Of a DNA stretch of 54,241 bases, positions 7,770 through 15,643 are shown in pieces. Position 1 is the first letter of the stretch. Each line of letters begins with the position of its first letter. The notes under the pieces were generated by a model. The model ran no database searches. It was not told the DNA's origin and was given only the letters and a program-made list of their open reading frames with translations. Both the position numbers and the translations under genes were made by a program. The DNA is from Lachnospiraceae bacterium (lineage in GTDB: Bacteria > Bacillota > Clostridia > Lachnospirales > Lachnospiraceae), in assembly GCA_017441295.1 (NCBI GenBank), contig JAFRYA010000031.1, positions 1 through 54,241 on the forward strand, given 5' to 3'.

Positions 7770-8944
7770 TTTAGTTTCCTGATTGCTGCCTCCAGCTTAT
7801 CCATGGCTTCTTTTAAAGTCTCCATTGAACTCGCAAATGAAATTCTTATTGAACCAGGCCATTCATATGCGGAACCAGGCATTATTGCAACTCCTTCTTC
7901 TTCGAGAACATATTCACAGAAGGCAGAGTCAGTACTGATTTTATCATTTAAGCATCCGGAAATATCCGGGAATATATAGAAAGCACCTTCAGGTTTTGGG
8001 CATTTAACTCCCGGCATGGCTGAGAGCCTGTTGTAACAGTAATCCCTGCGTTCTTCAAAAGATTTCCTCATTATTTCGACAGAATCCTGTGGGCCTGCAA
8101 GAGCCTCAATAGCGGCCTGCTGAATAAAGCCAGCGACGCAGGTGGTCTGTTGGCTGTGTATTTTATTGATTGAAGCGATAATGTCCGGTCTGGCTGCAGC
8201 GTAACCGATACGCCATCCTGTCATGGCATATGCTTTAGAAAATCCGTTGATCGTAATTACATGACTTTTAACCACGTCAGAAACTGAAGCAATGGAAAAA
8301 TGTTTCGGACCATACATTAGCTTCTCATATATTTCATCAGCTATAACGTAGAAGTCCTTTTCCAGAGCCAGCTCGGCCAGCTCGCGCAGAGATTCTTCGC
8401 TATATACAGATCCGGTTGGATTGTTTGGAGAGCAGATTATCACTGCTTTAGTCCTGCCTGTTACTCTCTCCCTGATGTTATCAACATTTAAGCTGAAATC
8501 ATCAGGATTCAGGGAAGGAAATACTGGAATTCCTCCAGCAAAGCGGACCATGTCAGGATAACTCAGATAACATGGCACAGGAATGATCACTTCGTCGCCT
8601 TCGTCAACAATAGCCAGAATCGAACTCATCAGCGCCTGCTTGGCGCCAACAGATACAGCAATCTCTGATAGGGAATAATCGATATTATTATCTTCTTTAA
8701 GTTTGTGAGCGATTGCTTCACGCAGCTCAGGAATACCCATATTGACTTTGTATTTAGTGTCATTGCCTTTAATTGCCCGGATGCCTGCCTCTTTAATGTT
8801 TTCAGGCGTAAATTGATCCGGCTCCCCGACATTCATAGAGATGATGCTGCGGCCTGCGGCTCTCATTTCAGCGATTCTGGCTGACAGGGTAACAGTAGCT
8901 GATGCTCCGAATCTGTCCATTCTTGACGATAATTTCGTTGACAT
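7766..8944 (-). CDS. class I PLP-dependent aminotransferase (aspartate/aromatic type)
   Basis: The 392-residue protein is a complete fold-type I aminotransferase. SMNVGEPDQFTPENI (about 36-50) is the N-terminal substrate loop. SPNNPTGSVY (about 171-180) and the Asp of VIADEIYEKL hold PLP. The Schiff-base lysine is in INGFSKAYAMTGWRIGY (about 233-249), and a C-terminal Arg in IRISFASS binds the substrate carboxylate. It sits back-to-back with prephenate dehydratase, so phenylpyruvate or hydroxyphenylpyruvate is a plausible substrate, although aspartate cannot be excluded. AAGGGAG precedes the start. A second, distinct aminotransferase of the same class lies at 49299. Confidence 0.85.
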   Translation of the reverse strand: MSTKLSSRMDRFGASATVTLSARIAEMRAAGRSIISMNVGEPDQFTPENIKEAGIRAIKGNDTKYKVNMGIPELREAIAHKLKEDNNIDYSLSEIAVSVGAKQALMSSILAIVDEGDEVIIPVPCYLSYPDMVRFAGGIPVFPSLNPDDFSLNVDNIRERVTGRTKAVIICSPNNPTGSVYSEESLRELAELALEKDFYVIADEIYEKLMYGPKHFSIASVSDVVKSHVITINGFSKAYAMTGWRIGYAAARPDIIASINKIHSQQTTCVAGFIQQAAIEALAGPQDSVEIMRKSFEERRDYCYNRLSAMPGVKCPKPEGAFYIFPDISGCLNDKISTDSAFCEYVLEEEGVAIMPGSAYEWPGSIRISFASSMETLKEAMDKLEAAIRKLK

Positions 8945-8968
8945 AATTGGCTCCCTTATTTATTGCTG

Positions 8969-8998
8969 TTGACAGGAAACGATTATTTTTTGTATAAG
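8969..8998 (+). promoter_or_regulatory. sigma-A promoter for prephenate dehydratase
   Basis: TTGACA (8969-8974), an 18-base spacer ending in TG, and TATAAG (8993-8998) lie 38 bases upstream of the ATG. The shared 91-base divergent region must also hold the minus-strand aminotransferase promoter, which I could not place with confidence. Confidence 0.7.
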
Positions 8999-9035
8999 TA
9001 TTAATAAATTTATAAAAAGGATTATAACAAAAATA

Positions 9036-10022
9036 ATGGAAGTAAACTATAAAAAATTAGAGCAGATAGAGAAGTCCATTTCCAAACTGTATGCTGAAAA
9101 ATATGAGCTTCTGAAAGAACAGAATAATATAAATGAACCAGGCAGATATGACAGGTATATCAAAGCCCAGAAAAGCCTCAGGGAGCCAGTCAGCAATCCG
9201 AGGATTGTTTATCAGGGCGAACCGGGATCATACAGCGATATTGCTGTTCATAAGCTGCTCGGACCGGACGTTGAATCCAAAGGTCTGACCAGATTTGAAG
9301 ATACATTCGAGGCAATCAAAAATGGCCTGGCTGATTATGCTGTGCTTCCGATTGAGAATTCTTCCACGGGAGCGATACGTCAGGTATATGACCTGCTTGG
9401 AAAATATGCGTTTTTTATAGTTGGAGAGACTGCTGTACCTGTTAAGCATTGTCTGATGGCATTGCCGGGGACCAAATTGGAGGATATTAAAAGAGTTTAT
9501 TCACATGAGCAGGGTCTGTTCCAATGCGAAAAGTTTCTGAATGAACACAGCGAATGGGAACTTGTGCCACAGCCTGATACTGCCGGCTCAGCTAAAAAAA
9601 TTGCCGAAACAAAGGAGGCAGGCTCCGCGGCAATATGTTCTTATCTGGCTGCTGAGATATATGGTCTTGAAATTCTTGCAGATAATATAGCTTATAATTC
9701 CCAAAATACGACCAGGTTTGTTATAGTGTCACCAAATCTGGAACTTAGGGAAGGCAGGGATAAGATATGTCTTTCACTGTCCACACTACATAAAGTAGGC
9801 TCTCTGAACGACATCCTGTCATTCTTTTCAGCTAATGAACTCAACCTGGTCAGACTTGAGTCCAGACCTATACCTGAACACAATTGGGAATATATGTTTT
9901 TTATTGAGTTTATGGGTGATCTGACTGACCCTAAGATTGAGAAATTCATGCGTCAGCTCGTAGATATGACTTATAAAGTAAAAGTATACGGCAATTTCAT
10001 GTCTGATCTGACCACAGAATAA
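9036..10022 (+). CDS. pheA: prephenate dehydratase with ACT domain, N-terminal remnant of chorismate mutase
   Basis: The 328-residue protein converts prephenate to phenylpyruvate in phenylalanine synthesis. Residues 1-50 are a charged helix that resembles the start of an AroQ chorismate mutase but is too short for catalysis. The dehydratase lobes follow: VYQGEPGSYS (58-67), LPIENSSTGAI (104-114), then the catalytic Thr-Arg-Phe at 226-228. An ACT domain follows (about 245-325) with ESRPIP (275-280), the usual phenylalanine-sensing motif, so feedback inhibition is expected. It has its own promoter and ends nine bases before the attenuator promoter of the downstream operon. A weak Shine-Dalgarno (AAAAAGG) is 15 bases upstream. 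Confidence 0.9.
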   Translation: MEVNYKKLEQIEKSISKLYAEKYELLKEQNNINEPGRYDRYIKAQKSLREPVSNPRIVYQGEPGSYSDIAVHKLLGPDVESKGLTRFEDTFEAIKNGLADYAVLPIENSSTGAIRQVYDLLGKYAFFIVGETAVPVKHCLMALPGTKLEDIKRVYSHEQGLFQCEKFLNEHSEWELVPQPDTAGSAKKIAETKEAGSAAICSYLAAEIYGLEILADNIAYNSQNTTRFVIVSPNLELREGRDKICLSLSTLHKVGSLNDILSFFSANELNLVRLESRPIPEHNWEYMFFIEFMGDLTDPKIEKFMRQLVDMTYKVKVYGNFMSDLTTE

Positions 10023-10030
10023 CTTATGAG

Positions 10031-10059
10031 TTGACATTTTTGTGTGATAATAGTAATAT
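10031..10059 (+). promoter_or_regulatory. sigma-A promoter of the aromatic operon leader
   Basis: TTGACA (10031-10036), a 17-base spacer and TAATAT (10054-10059) would start transcription near 10066, about 27 bases before the leader peptide ATG and about 195 bases before aroF. The promoter sits right after the pheA stop. Confidence 0.8.
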
Positions 10060-10092
10060 TTTTCATTATTTTATACTTTTCAGGAGTATATT

Positions 10093-10155
10093 ATGAACAG
10101 GAAATATAACTTCACTTATTATTACTTTTATTTTAACTTTACAGATCGCAAGTAA
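10093..10155 (+). CDS. aromatic (Phe/Tyr) leader peptide of an attenuator
   Basis: A 20-codon frame reads MNRKYNFTYYYFYFNFTDRK and ends in TAA at 10153-10155. Nine of its 20 residues are aromatic (five Tyr, four Phe), and all nine lie within residues 5-16. It has a proper Shine-Dalgarno, AGGAG at 10082-10086, six bases before ATG. It lies between a sigma-A promoter and an intrinsic terminator, directly ahead of DAHP synthase. By analogy with pheL and trpL, ribosome stalling at Phe/Tyr codons when charged tRNA is scarce would decide whether transcription continues. Both codon types are present, so it may sense both amino acids. Confidence 0.85.
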   Translation: MNRKYNFTYYYFYFNFTDRK

Positions 10156-10212
10156 GGTTGATTTGCTGTGTATAATGAGTGATGTTTGAATTCATTGATT
10201 AGATGCGGACAG
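10141..10212 (+). promoter_or_regulatory. alternative RNA pairings of the aromatic attenuator
   Basis: Segment 1, at the end of the leader frame (ACA 10141-10143 and GCAA 10148-10151), can pair with segment 2 (TTGC 10163-10166 and TGT 10167-10169). Segment 2 (CTGTGTAT, 10166-10173) can instead pair with segment 3 (ATGC at 10203-10206 and ACAG at 10209-10212, with GG bulged). Segment 3 is also the 5' arm of the terminator. A ribosome stalled on the aromatic codons would cover segment 1, free segment 2 and block the terminator. The pairings were found by eye; their energies were not computed. Confidence 0.55.
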
Positions 10213-10234
10213 GTTGACCTGAGCCGCATTTTTT
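10203..10234 (+). terminator. attenuator terminator ahead of aroF
   Basis: ATGCGG (10203-10208) pairs with CCGCAT (10224-10229), and CAGG (10210-10213) with CCTG (10218-10221), across a small internal loop. A TTGA tetraloop caps the hairpin and six T follow (10229-10234). The hairpin stands 28 bases upstream of the aroF start, so it acts inside the leader rather than at the end of pheA. Confidence 0.85.
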
Positions 10235-10261
10235 ACGATAGTTGACCAGGAGGAAGAGATA

Positions 10262-11263
10262 ATGATCGTTGTATTAAAACCGGGAGTACCTGAAGAGAAG
10301 AGGGACAGACTGATAGAGTGGCTTCAGAGCATGGGCATGAAGATCCACCTTTCAGTCGGTGAGTATCAGACTATCATTGGTTTAATTGGCGATAGCAGCA
10401 ATATAGATGTAGACCTTATCGAAAGCCTTGATATAGTTGATTCGGTCAAAGTTGTAACAGAGACTTTCAAACAGGTAAACAGAAAGTTCCATCCGGACGA
10501 TTCAATAATCGAAGTAGGCGATGTAAAAGTTGGCGGCGGAAACTTCTGTCTGATAGCAGGTCCATGCTCAGTTGAGAACGAGAGCCAGATAGTTGAAGTA
10601 GCTAAGGCTGTTAAAGCAGCCGGAGCTAATATGCTCAGAGGCGGCGCTTTCAAGCCTAGGACATCACCTTATGATTTCCAGGGCCTCAGAGGAGAAGGCC
10701 TGGAACTTCTTAAAATCGCACGTGCTGAGACCGGACTGCCGATCGTTACAGAACTTATGAGTGCTACAGATATCCCGCTGTTTGAAGACGTTGATGTCAT
10801 TCAGGTAGGTGCCAGAAATATGCAGAACTTTGACCTTCTGAAAGAACTGGGCAGCGTTAAGAAACCTATTCTGCTGAAGAGAGGTCTGGCTAATACACTT
10901 AAAGAACTCCTGATGAGCGCTGAATATATCATGGCCAGCGGCAACGAGAATGTAATCCTTTGCGAAAGAGGCATCAGGACTTACAGCGATTACTTAAGAA
11001 ACACATTAGATCTGGCCGCAGTTCCGATGCTCCACGAGCTGACACATCTGCCGGTTATCGTTGATCCGAGCCATGCCACAGGTATTGCCAGAATGGTTCC
11101 TCCTATGGCACTGGCTGCCGCTGCATGCGGAGCTGATGGCATAATGATCGAAGTTCATAATGATCCTCAGCATGCGCTGTGTGACGGAGCACAGTCATTA
11201 CGTCCGGAAGTTTATGCTGATTTAGTTAAGAAAATTAATGCAGTCAGAGAGGTTGTAAAATGA
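10262..11263 (+). CDS. aroF: 3-deoxy-7-phosphoheptulonate synthase (DAHP synthase, type I-beta)
   Basis: The 333-residue enzyme condenses phosphoenolpyruvate and erythrose 4-phosphate, the first step of the shikimate pathway. Residues 1-70 form the ferredoxin-like regulatory domain seen in Thermotoga-type enzymes. The barrel follows with [11 protein letters not shown] (about 97-107), the [15 protein letters not shown] active-site loop (about 126-140), [10 protein letters not shown] and the metal-binding [12 protein letters not shown] near residue 265. AGGAGG lies eight bases before ATG. It is the first structural gene behind the Phe/Tyr attenuator, so supply of the pathway would follow aromatic amino acid demand. 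Its stop overlaps tyrA by four bases. Confidence 0.95.
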   Translation: MIVVLKPGVPEEKRDRLIEWLQSMGMKIHLSVGEYQTIIGLIGDSSNIDVDLIESLDIVDSVKVVTETFKQVNRKFHPDDSIIEVGDVKVGGGNFCLIAGPCSVENESQIVEVAKAVKAAGANMLRGGAFKPRTSPYDFQGLRGEGLELLKIARAETGLPIVTELMSATDIPLFEDVDVIQVGARNMQNFDLLKELGSVKKPILLKRGLANTLKELLMSAEYIMASGNENVILCERGIRTYSDYLRNTLDLAAVPMLHELTHLPVIVDPSHATGIARMVPPMALAAAACGADGIMIEVHNDPQHALCDGAQSLRPEVYADLVKKINAVREVVK

Positions 11264-12090
11264 TAGTTGGTGTTCAGGGTCTGGGACTCATAGGCGGCTC
11301 TTTCGCCAAGGCTTACAGTGAGAAAGGCCATACGGTTTATGCTGAAAACCGCAATAAAAGAATACTGGAATTTGCAATGATCAGCGGCACAGTTGACGCT
11401 CCGCTCACAAAGGATAACATCAGTGAATGTGATCTTATTCTTCTGTGCGCAACGCCTGAGGCTGTTATGGAGTATATTGATGAAATAGCGCCGTATGTGG
11501 GTCCAAAACCGATTGTTATTGACTGTTGCGGAACTAAACGAGTAGTGGCTGAAAAGTGCATGGAAACGGCGAAATTGAACGGATTTACCTATGTAGGAGG
11601 CCATCCGATGGCAGGAACACAGTATGCCGGCTTCAAGAACTCACTTACGGATATGTTTGTGGGTGCCCCTATGGTAATTGTACCGCCTGTTTTTGATGAT
11701 ATTGAACTGCTGGAGAAGATAAAAGGTCTGCTTAAACCAGCAGGATTCGGCACAATCAGTGTCACCACAGCAGAAGATCATGACAGGATGATCGCTTTTA
11801 CATCTCAGCTGGCTCATATCGTATCCAGCGCATATATAAAGAGCCCTACAGCAGGCTCACATAAAGGTTTTTCTGCAGGCAGCTATCAGGATCTGACCAG
11901 AGTTGCCGCGCTGAATCCTGATATGTGGACCGAACTGTTCCTGGAGAACAAAGACAATATTTTATTTGAAATAAATACAATTCTGGATCATATTACAGAA
12001 TACAGAGACGCAATTGCAAACAATGATCCGGCCAAACTCAGGGATCTGCTGGAAGAAGGCAGAAGACGCAAAGTGGAGGTTGACGGTTGA
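11260..12090 (+). CDS. tyrA: prephenate dehydrogenase
   Basis: The 276-residue enzyme oxidatively decarboxylates prephenate to 4-hydroxyphenylpyruvate for tyrosine synthesis. The N-terminal Rossmann motif is VGVQGLGLIGGSFAKAY (3-19), with the dinucleotide site. VGGHPMAGTQYAGF near residues 111-124 carries the catalytic His and the prephenate contacts. The C-terminal helical dimerisation domain is complete, but there is no extra ACT domain, so feedback control may rest on transcription. The start overlaps the aroF stop (ATGA) and the stop overlaps the aroB start, which points to tight translational coupling. Confidence 0.92.
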   Translation: MIVGVQGLGLIGGSFAKAYSEKGHTVYAENRNKRILEFAMISGTVDAPLTKDNISECDLILLCATPEAVMEYIDEIAPYVGPKPIVIDCCGTKRVVAEKCMETAKLNGFTYVGGHPMAGTQYAGFKNSLTDMFVGAPMVIVPPVFDDIELLEKIKGLLKPAGFGTISVTTAEDHDRMIAFTSQLAHIVSSAYIKSPTAGSHKGFSAGSYQDLTRVAALNPDMWTELFLENKDNILFEINTILDHITEYRDAIANNDPAKLRDLLEEGRRRKVEVDG

Positions 12091-13130
12091 TAAAGATTAA
12101 TATAAACGCGTCAAGAAATTATGATGTTTATATTGGCAGCGGTCTGATCAATGAGACCGGTGCTTTGATCAGGCAGATTGCTCCGGACAGCAAGATTTTG
12201 GTGATCACTGACGATACTGTTTATTCTTTGTATGGTGAACGTGTCATATCAGTTCTTAAAGATTCCGGATATCAGACAGACTGCTTTGTGTTCCCTCATG
12301 GCGAGCAGAGCAAAAATCTGGAGACTTACGGAAGGATCCTTGAATATATGAGCCGTGCTGGAATGGATAGGAAGGACTGCGTACTGGCTTTGGGCGGCGG
12401 AGTGACAGGCGATCTCACCGGATTTGCGGCCGCTACTTATCAGAGAGGTATCGGCTTTATCCAGATGCCTACCACACTGCTTGCAGCTGTTGATTCATCT
12501 GTCGGCGGCAAGACAGCAGTTGATCTGAAGACCGGTAAAAACCAGGTCGGATGTTTTTATCAGCCGATGATGGTTATCTGCGATACTGATCTGCTGGCAA
12601 CGCTGCCTTCAGAACAATATGCCTGCGGCTGTGCTGAAATTATTAAATACGCTGTTATAAAAGATGAGCAGCTGTTTAACAGGATATTTGAAACACCGGT
12701 TTCTGATCAGCTTGAAAACGTAATCGCTGACTGTGTTTCCATCAAAAGGGAATATGTCCTGGAGGATGAATTTGACAGGGGTGCCAGAATGGCGCTGAAC
12801 TTCGGACATACTTTCGGACATGCCATTGAAGCGCTGAGCGGCTACAATATCCTGCACGGACAGGCTGTGGCAGCCGGTATGGCAATAATTACCCGTAGCG
12901 CTTATAATAAAAATATATGTGACAAGACTTCTTTAGACAGGCTTATGGAGATTTTAGAAAAATATGGTCTCCCGGCCGTAACTGACTTCTCACCTGAGAA
13001 ATTAGCCGAAGTGGCCATATCAGACAAGAAAGCGTCCGGTGATGCGATTACGATAGTAGTACCTGAAACTATTGGCAGATACAGACTGGAAAAAATCAAA
13101 AAAGCTGACCTGATCAGCTGGATAGGATAA
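12087..13130 (+). CDS. aroB: 3-dehydroquinate synthase
   Basis: The 347-residue enzyme makes 3-dehydroquinate from DAHP using NAD+ and a divalent metal. VLALGGGVTGDLTGFAAATYQRG (split here as VLALGGGVTGD and FAAATYQRG, about 99-121) is the nucleotide site. PTTLLAAVDSSVGGKTAVD matches the catalytic region near residues 130-148. The metal ligands include His in NFGHTFGHAIE (about 236-246) and in LHGQAVAAGM. The start is TTG at 12087, overlapping the tyrA TGA, with GTGGAGGT six bases upstream. Four bases separate it from the chorismate mutase gene. Confidence 0.93.
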   Translation: MIKININASRNYDVYIGSGLINETGALIRQIAPDSKILVITDDTVYSLYGERVISVLKDSGYQTDCFVFPHGEQSKNLETYGRILEYMSRAGMDRKDCVLALGGGVTGDLTGFAAATYQRGIGFIQMPTTLLAAVDSSVGGKTAVDLKTGKNQVGCFYQPMMVICDTDLLATLPSEQYACGCAEIIKYAVIKDEQLFNRIFETPVSDQLENVIADCVSIKREYVLEDEFDRGARMALNFGHTFGHAIEALSGYNILHGQAVAAGMAIITRSAYNKNICDKTSLDRLMEILEKYGLPAVTDFSPEKLAEVAISDKKASGDAITIVVPETIGRYRLEKIKKADLISWIG

Positions 13131-13133
13131 AAA

Positions 13134-14027
13134 ATGGATAAGCTGGAAATCAGAAAGAAAATCGATGAAATTGATGAGCAGATCGTAAAGCTCTTCGCTG
13201 AGAGAATGGAGCAGGCCAGACAGATAGCTCTTGTCAAAAAAGAAAGCGGACAGCCGATCTTCGATCCTGTTCGTGAAAGGGAAAAACTGGCAGATGTTAT
13301 TTCAAAATCGCCTGATGAAATGAAATACTATACGCCTCTCCTGTTTTCACAGCTCTTTGAGCTCAGCAGGAGTTATCAGAATAAACTGATCGGTGAGGAT
13401 ACAGCTCTGACTGAGCGCATTAAAGAGGCAATAGAGAAGTCACCTAAAATGCTTCCGGACTTTGCCACAGTTGCTTGCATGGGAGAAGACGGAACTGACC
13501 TGACAGATGTCTGTGACAGGTTGTTTAACAATGCCAATATTATGGTATTTAATAATTATGATGCGGTATTTACTGCTGTTGAGAAACGTCTCTGCCAATA
13601 CGCTTTGATCCCGGTAGAGAATAGTGCTTCAGGCACACTTGGTTCTGTTTATGATCTGATGATGAATCATAATTTTTATATTGTTAAGAGCATCAGAGTA
13701 AGGACGGATTCAAATGGAGAATACACCAGATATATCTGCATTTCAAAGGAACTGGAGATATATCCGGGCGCTGATGTGACCAGCCTGATGCTGACTCTGC
13801 CTCATAAAATGGGATCGCTATATAAACTGCTTTCACGGTTTTATGCCCTGGGCATTAACCTGAGCAAGATTGAGAGCCGTCCACTGCCGGGCAAGGATAT
13901 GGACTTCATGTTTTATCTGGATATTGACGTTTCTGTATATTCACCGTCATTTATTCAGCTGCTGGATGAACTGCCTTCAGCGTGTGAGGATTTCACATAT
14001 CTGGGCAGTTATGTAAATACGATTTAG
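13134..14027 (+). CDS. chorismate mutase fused to a degenerate prephenate dehydratase and ACT domain
   Basis: In this 297-residue protein, residues 1-88 form a full AroQ-type chorismate mutase with expected active-site residues (Arg7, Arg24, Lys36, Asp44, Arg47, Gln82). Residues 108-190 look like the first lobe of prephenate dehydratase, including IPVENSASGTLGSVYD (159-174). The substrate opening motif YQG-x-x-GS is replaced by ACMGEDGT, and about 80 residues of the second lobe are missing before the relic TRYICIS (198-204). An ACT domain with ESRPLPG (247-253) ends the chain. It should make prephenate but not dehydrate it. It complements the pheA protein at 9036, which has the opposite loss. 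Confidence 0.85.
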   Translation: MDKLEIRKKIDEIDEQIVKLFAERMEQARQIALVKKESGQPIFDPVREREKLADVISKSPDEMKYYTPLLFSQLFELSRSYQNKLIGEDTALTERIKEAIEKSPKMLPDFATVACMGEDGTDLTDVCDRLFNNANIMVFNNYDAVFTAVEKRLCQYALIPVENSASGTLGSVYDLMMNHNFYIVKSIRVRTDSNGEYTRYICISKELEIYPGADVTSLMLTLPHKMGSLYKLLSRFYALGINLSKIESRPLPGKDMDFMFYLDIDVSVYSPSFIQLLDELPSACEDFTYLGSYVNTI

Positions 14028-14039
14028 AAAGGAATTATT

Positions 14040-14942
14040 ATGGCTCGTAAACCATATTCCAGAATAAATGATATTCGTTCCGGGACAGCCTCAGATATTA
14101 TTACTAAGGGCTGCCTGGTTTTAGAAGGCGGTGCATTCCGCGGACTGTACAGCCAGGGCGCTATGGATGCACTGATGGAAAATGATATTAATTTTGAATG
14201 CATTATTGGTGTCAGCGCTGGTGCTTTGGGTGGAATGAATTATGCATCCGGCCAGATAGGCAGATCTGCCAGAGTTAATCTGGGTTACAGATTCGATTCT
14301 GATTACATTGGTCTGAAATCATTGCTGCATGCACACAGCCCTATCAGACTGGACTTTTGCCTCTATGATTATCAGGAAATTGAACCGTTTGATCAAGAAA
14401 GGTTTTATTCTCCTGACAGACGCTTTGTTGCTGTGGCTACTAACTGCAAGACAGGTGAGGCTGAGTTCTTTGAAAAAGGCAAATGCAGGGACATATTCAG
14501 GGCTGTTAAGGCTTCTGCCTCTATGCCTTACATTTCACAGATGGTAAATGTTGAGGGCAAACAATGCCTGGACGGCGGTTGCAGCTGCAAAATCCCTTAT
14601 AAATGGGCTATGGATGAAGGCTATCAAAAGATAGTTGTTATAAGGACCAGGGAGAAAGAATTCAGGAAAGAAGTGAAAGAACATCATTCTATTCTTGACC
14701 CATACAGGAAGTTCCCTGAGTTTTACAAAAAACTGATTTCAAGTGACGCAGAATATAATAAAACTTGTGCAGAAATGGAAGAGTTGGAGAAGGAAGGCAA
14801 ATTGTTTGTTTTATATCCTTCTACAAAAGTAACAGTATCCCGGGTTGACAAGGATATCGAGAAGTTAGGCGCATTATATTGGCAGGGCTACAACGATTGC
14901 CTTGACAGAATGGATGAACTGAAAAAGTATCTGGAGAATTAA
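14040..14942 (+). CDS. patatin-like phospholipase
   Basis: The 300-residue protein is a patatin-family serine hydrolase with a Ser-Asp dyad. The oxyanion hole is LVLEGGAFRGLYS (about 27-39), the nucleophile elbow is IGVSAGALGG (about 60-69, Ser at GVSAG), and the aspartate lies in LDGGCS near residues 178-183. Bacterial relatives of this length hydrolyse acyl esters of phospholipids; no signal peptide is seen, so it acts inside the cell or at the membrane face. AAAGGA precedes the ATG. It follows the chorismate mutase gene by 12 bases and abuts mtnN with no gap, so it shares their transcript despite an unrelated role. Confidence 0.88.
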   Translation: MARKPYSRINDIRSGTASDIITKGCLVLEGGAFRGLYSQGAMDALMENDINFECIIGVSAGALGGMNYASGQIGRSARVNLGYRFDSDYIGLKSLLHAHSPIRLDFCLYDYQEIEPFDQERFYSPDRRFVAVATNCKTGEAEFFEKGKCRDIFRAVKASASMPYISQMVNVEGKQCLDGGCSCKIPYKWAMDEGYQKIVVIRTREKEFRKEVKEHHSILDPYRKFPEFYKKLISSDAEYNKTCAEMEELEKEGKLFVLYPSTKVTVSRVDKDIEKLGALYWQGYNDCLDRMDELKKYLEN

Positions 14943-15641
14943 ATGAGATACAAAAGAATCGCAATTATCGCTGCCATGGAATCTGAGGTTGCAGGATATA
15001 AAAAAGCTTTTAATGAATACAGCGAGCAGATTCTGGCAGGTGCAAATGTATATACCGGACAGATAGGTGATCACGATATAATTTTGATGCAATGCGGCGT
15101 AGGCATGGTCAGCGCGGCGCTTGGTTGTCAGGCAATTATTACTGCTTTTTCTCCTGATTGTGTAATAAATACAGGCAGTGCCGGCGCTCTGAGCCCTGTA
15201 CTGGATTTGAATGACGTGGTTATAGGCACCAAGTCTGCTCAATGGGATATGAATGTGGAAGGCCTTGATTGGCCAAGAGGTTTTATTTCTTCACTGAACG
15301 GAGTTTATGCTGATGCTGATCCGGAACTGACACAGCTTCTGGAAGATGAGATTTCAGCGTATAATAGAGTTAAGAAAGGCCTGATAGTGTCCGGCGATAC
15401 TTTTGTGGCCAGTGAAGAAACCAGGCAATTGATACTTAAATACTTTCCTGACGCTTTATGCACTGAAATGGAAGGCGCAGCGATAGGACATGTATGCGTA
15501 CAGAACAAAGTACCTTATGCCATAGTCCGCGCCATTTCCGACTCTGCAAACAGTGACAGCACTATGGATTATGCACAGTTTGCTGAAGCTGCAGGTGAGA
15601 AATCCGCACGCATGATCATAGAAATGTTAACTAATAATTGA
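14943..15641 (+). CDS. mtnN: 5'-methylthioadenosine/S-adenosylhomocysteine nucleosidase
   Basis: The 232-residue enzyme cleaves MTA and SAH to adenine and a thioribose, recycling the product of SAM-dependent methylation. IAIIAAMESEV (5-15) contains the catalytic general acid Glu. INTGSAGAL (about 77-85) forms the core turn, CTEMEGAAIGHV (about 175-186) binds the ribose, and AIRAISDSAN-like AIVRAISDSAN (about 194-204) holds the catalytic Asp. The start directly follows the previous stop, so re-initiation is likely. A DNA methyltransferase gene follows, which fits a need to clear SAH. Confidence 0.93.
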   Translation: MRYKRIAIIAAMESEVAGYKKAFNEYSEQILAGANVYTGQIGDHDIILMQCGVGMVSAALGCQAIITAFSPDCVINTGSAGALSPVLDLNDVVIGTKSAQWDMNVEGLDWPRGFISSLNGVYADADPELTQLLEDEISAYNRVKKGLIVSGDTFVASEETRQLILKYFPDALCTEMEGAAIGHVCVQNKVPYAIVRAISDSANSDSTMDYAQFAEAAGEKSARMIIEMLTNN

Positions 15642-15643
15642 TA

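Noticed and set aside
10060..10261. T-box riboswitch ahead of aroF
   Set aside because: There is no T-box sequence of the AGGGTGG-type and no specifier loop; instead a translated leader with aromatic codons precedes the terminator.
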